From contig JARHZT010000030.1 in assembly GCA_029258015.1 (NCBI GenBank), positions 1 through 20,313 on the forward strand: a stretch of 20,313 nucleotides of DNA. The letters are read 5' to 3'. Each line of letters starts with the position of its first letter. Positions within the stretch are counted from its first letter, which is position 1. Both the position numbers and the translations under genes were made by a program. The DNA comes from Malacoplasma sp. (GTDB taxonomy: Bacteria > Bacillota_I > Bacilli_A > Mycoplasmatales > Mycoplasmoidaceae). Positions 18,667-20,313 of the stretch are shown here, one piece after another. Below the pieces are notes generated by a model, which ran no database searches, was not told the DNA's origin, and saw only the letters and a list, made by a program, of their open reading frames with translations.

Positions 18667-20313
18667 ATGAATGAAAAAAATACTAATAAGAAGAAGTTAT
18701 TAACATGTAAAAATGTAGTTTTATCAAGTGTTGCTACAACAATTGCAGCAGTACCTATATCTATAGCAATTAACCAATCTGTTGGTAATAATACGTTTCA
18801 TTTTGCTGATAAAACTTTTAATTCAAAAAGTTCTGTTGTTAATTACATTAAAAGTAATTCAAAAGTTTCAAACAACCGTATTGAAACAGATGCTAAATGA
18901 ACTATTAAATATGGTAATGCTACAAAAACATTTGATTCACCAGAAGAATTACGTGCGTTTGTTGACACAACATTTATCAATGAAAAAAAATATGTAGTAA
19001 ATGCTGATATTAATAAATTTAAGAATGAACATGGAATTATTGGATCTAGTGGCGATTTTTGGAAACATGCTAAATTGTTAAATGGTTCAGATGAAGTTTC
19101 TCAAAATCTTACTAAAACAATTTATCAAGGTTTAAATAATCAAATTACTGAAGATTTAGACACAGCTATTAATTCATATTTTGAAGCTAAAGATGCATAT
19201 TATTTTGACAACATTTACTTCAATTCTCGTGAAGATTTGAAAAATTATTTAATAGCTTTCAATAAAAATACTAAAACTATCAATTCAATAGTTTTAAAAG
19301 GTCCAAATGGTGTTGAGTCTGCTCCAATTAATTTATCAAATAGTACTAATGCAATGACTCAAATTAATAGTTTTATTGAAAACAATACATTGAAAGTTTT
19401 AACTTATACAAACTCTAAAACTAAAGAAAAAATTAACATTACAAATTCAAATGTTAATGATGTTATTAACAAAGTTGAAATGCAAGATTTATCTTATATT
19501 CATATGCAATCTAACCAAGGTGAAAGTAGATATGTAATTGATAACTCTGATAATGCAAACCTAATAGGTCCGTACTTTTATGATGGTGTTTTAGATGTTG
19601 GCGCATTTAAAAATAAGAACATGTGAAAGAAAGCCAATAATGTAAATAAGCAGGTTTATTTTAATTCAAAAATAGATTCTATGATTGGATCTTTCTTTTC
19701 ATCTATTATAGTTGATGATAATGCTATTAATGTTTATGAATCTACTGTTGAAAATAAACAACCACCTTTATTTAGAACATCAATATTAGTAAATGATGGT
19801 TCAAAAGCTGGTGAAAAAGAACTTAACTTAGATGATTGATTCATCCAAGAACTTGGTAAAATGTCTCCAGAATTAAAAGATGAAGTAGTGAAAACTAACT
19901 TTGATTTAATGAAAGGTAATAAATACAATACTTTCTATAAAATTCCTATAATGTATAGTTTTATTATGCAAAGAATAGTTTCGAGAGGTTTATCTCAAGC
20001 ATTTATTGATTTAGTCAATTTCTATTTTGGTGCAGTTTGTGATTATATCCAAGATAGTTTAGAAGTTATCTTGATGGATGAATCATTATTGGTAAGAAAA
20101 GATGGTAAGAAATTTAATGTTAGAGAATTATTCAATATTGGTAATGGTGAATTTAACTTAAATTCTTCTATGGAATATTTTTTAGGAGAAATTAAAACTT
20201 ATCCAAAAATTATTGCAGCAATGGATGCGTATATAGGTGCGTTCAATAACTTATTTATGGTTTCTGGTTTAATGCCTTTTGTAAGTTATGATCAATCATA
20301 TCTTATTGAAAAC
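18667..20313 (+). CDS. Second surface protein of the same family, 3' end outside window
   Basis: The frame is open to the window edge (549 codons visible) with TGA read as Trp, for example residue 78. A basic start (KNTNKKK) is followed by a hydrophobic segment at about 16-35 (N-V-V-L-S-S-V-A-T-T-I-A-A-V-P-I), a probable secretion signal or N-terminal anchor. Cys14 precedes the hydrophobic stretch and is not a lipobox. A short motif of the form [TY]-F-[ND]-S-x-x-x-[LV]-x-x-[YF]-[LIV] occurs three times, at residues 50-61, 88-99 and 184-195. K-W-T-I-K-Y-G-N followed by F-D-S at 77-91 mirrors the matching segment of the preceding protein. No enzyme motif is visible. It is probably a surface-exposed member of a tandem paralogous family; the C-terminal anchor cannot be checked here. 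Confidence 0.78.

Overview
The window reads as a mycoplasma (Mollicutes) chromosome. The DNA is strongly AT-rich, and nearly every gene becomes full length only if TGA is read as tryptophan; several TGA codons fall where the protein family has a conserved Trp. A protein with Val-Pro-Val-Glu repeats, resembling terminal-organelle or cytadherence proteins, and two large surface-type proteins suggest the pneumoniae/Malacoplasma side of the group. I cannot name the species.

Layout. (1) 3-4284, plus strand: the 3' part of a large SF1 helicase-nuclease fusion, then a small DXD-type glycosyltransferase-like protein, closed by a terminator that overlaps the last codons. (2) 4398-6338: a 646-residue low-complexity, repeat-rich, HMW-like protein with its own promoter and terminator. 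(3) 6446-10527: a tight three-gene operon encoding a MutL/MORC-type GHKL ATPase, a Z1-domain helicase-like protein and a DUF4420-type PD-(D/E)XK nuclease. This is the core of the Mza-type anti-phage system, with no AIPR or DNA methylase gene next to it in the window. (4) 10585-11621: about 1 kb without a credible gene, between a near-consensus promoter and a strong terminator and rich in hairpins. I read it as a large, undescribed structured RNA. (5) 11629-15363, minus strand: a fructose operon of DeoR-type regulator, PTS enzyme IIABC and 1-phosphofructokinase, with a perfect 11-bp inverted repeat over its promoter as likely operator. (6) 15672 to the end, plus strand: two tandem related surface proteins with N-terminal signal segments and no lipobox, the second cut by the window end.

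How the parts work together. FruA would import and phosphorylate fructose, FruK would convert fructose 1-phosphate to fructose 1,6-bisphosphate, and the DeoR protein would respond to the sugar phosphate. The helicase-nuclease and the three-gene ATPase/Z1/nuclease operon look like two nucleic-acid-directed defence modules on either side of the HMW-like gene. The most unusual element is the ~1 kb RNA directly behind the Mza-like operon. It has a GC-enriched 5' domain and two neighbouring hairpins with the same GACG loop.
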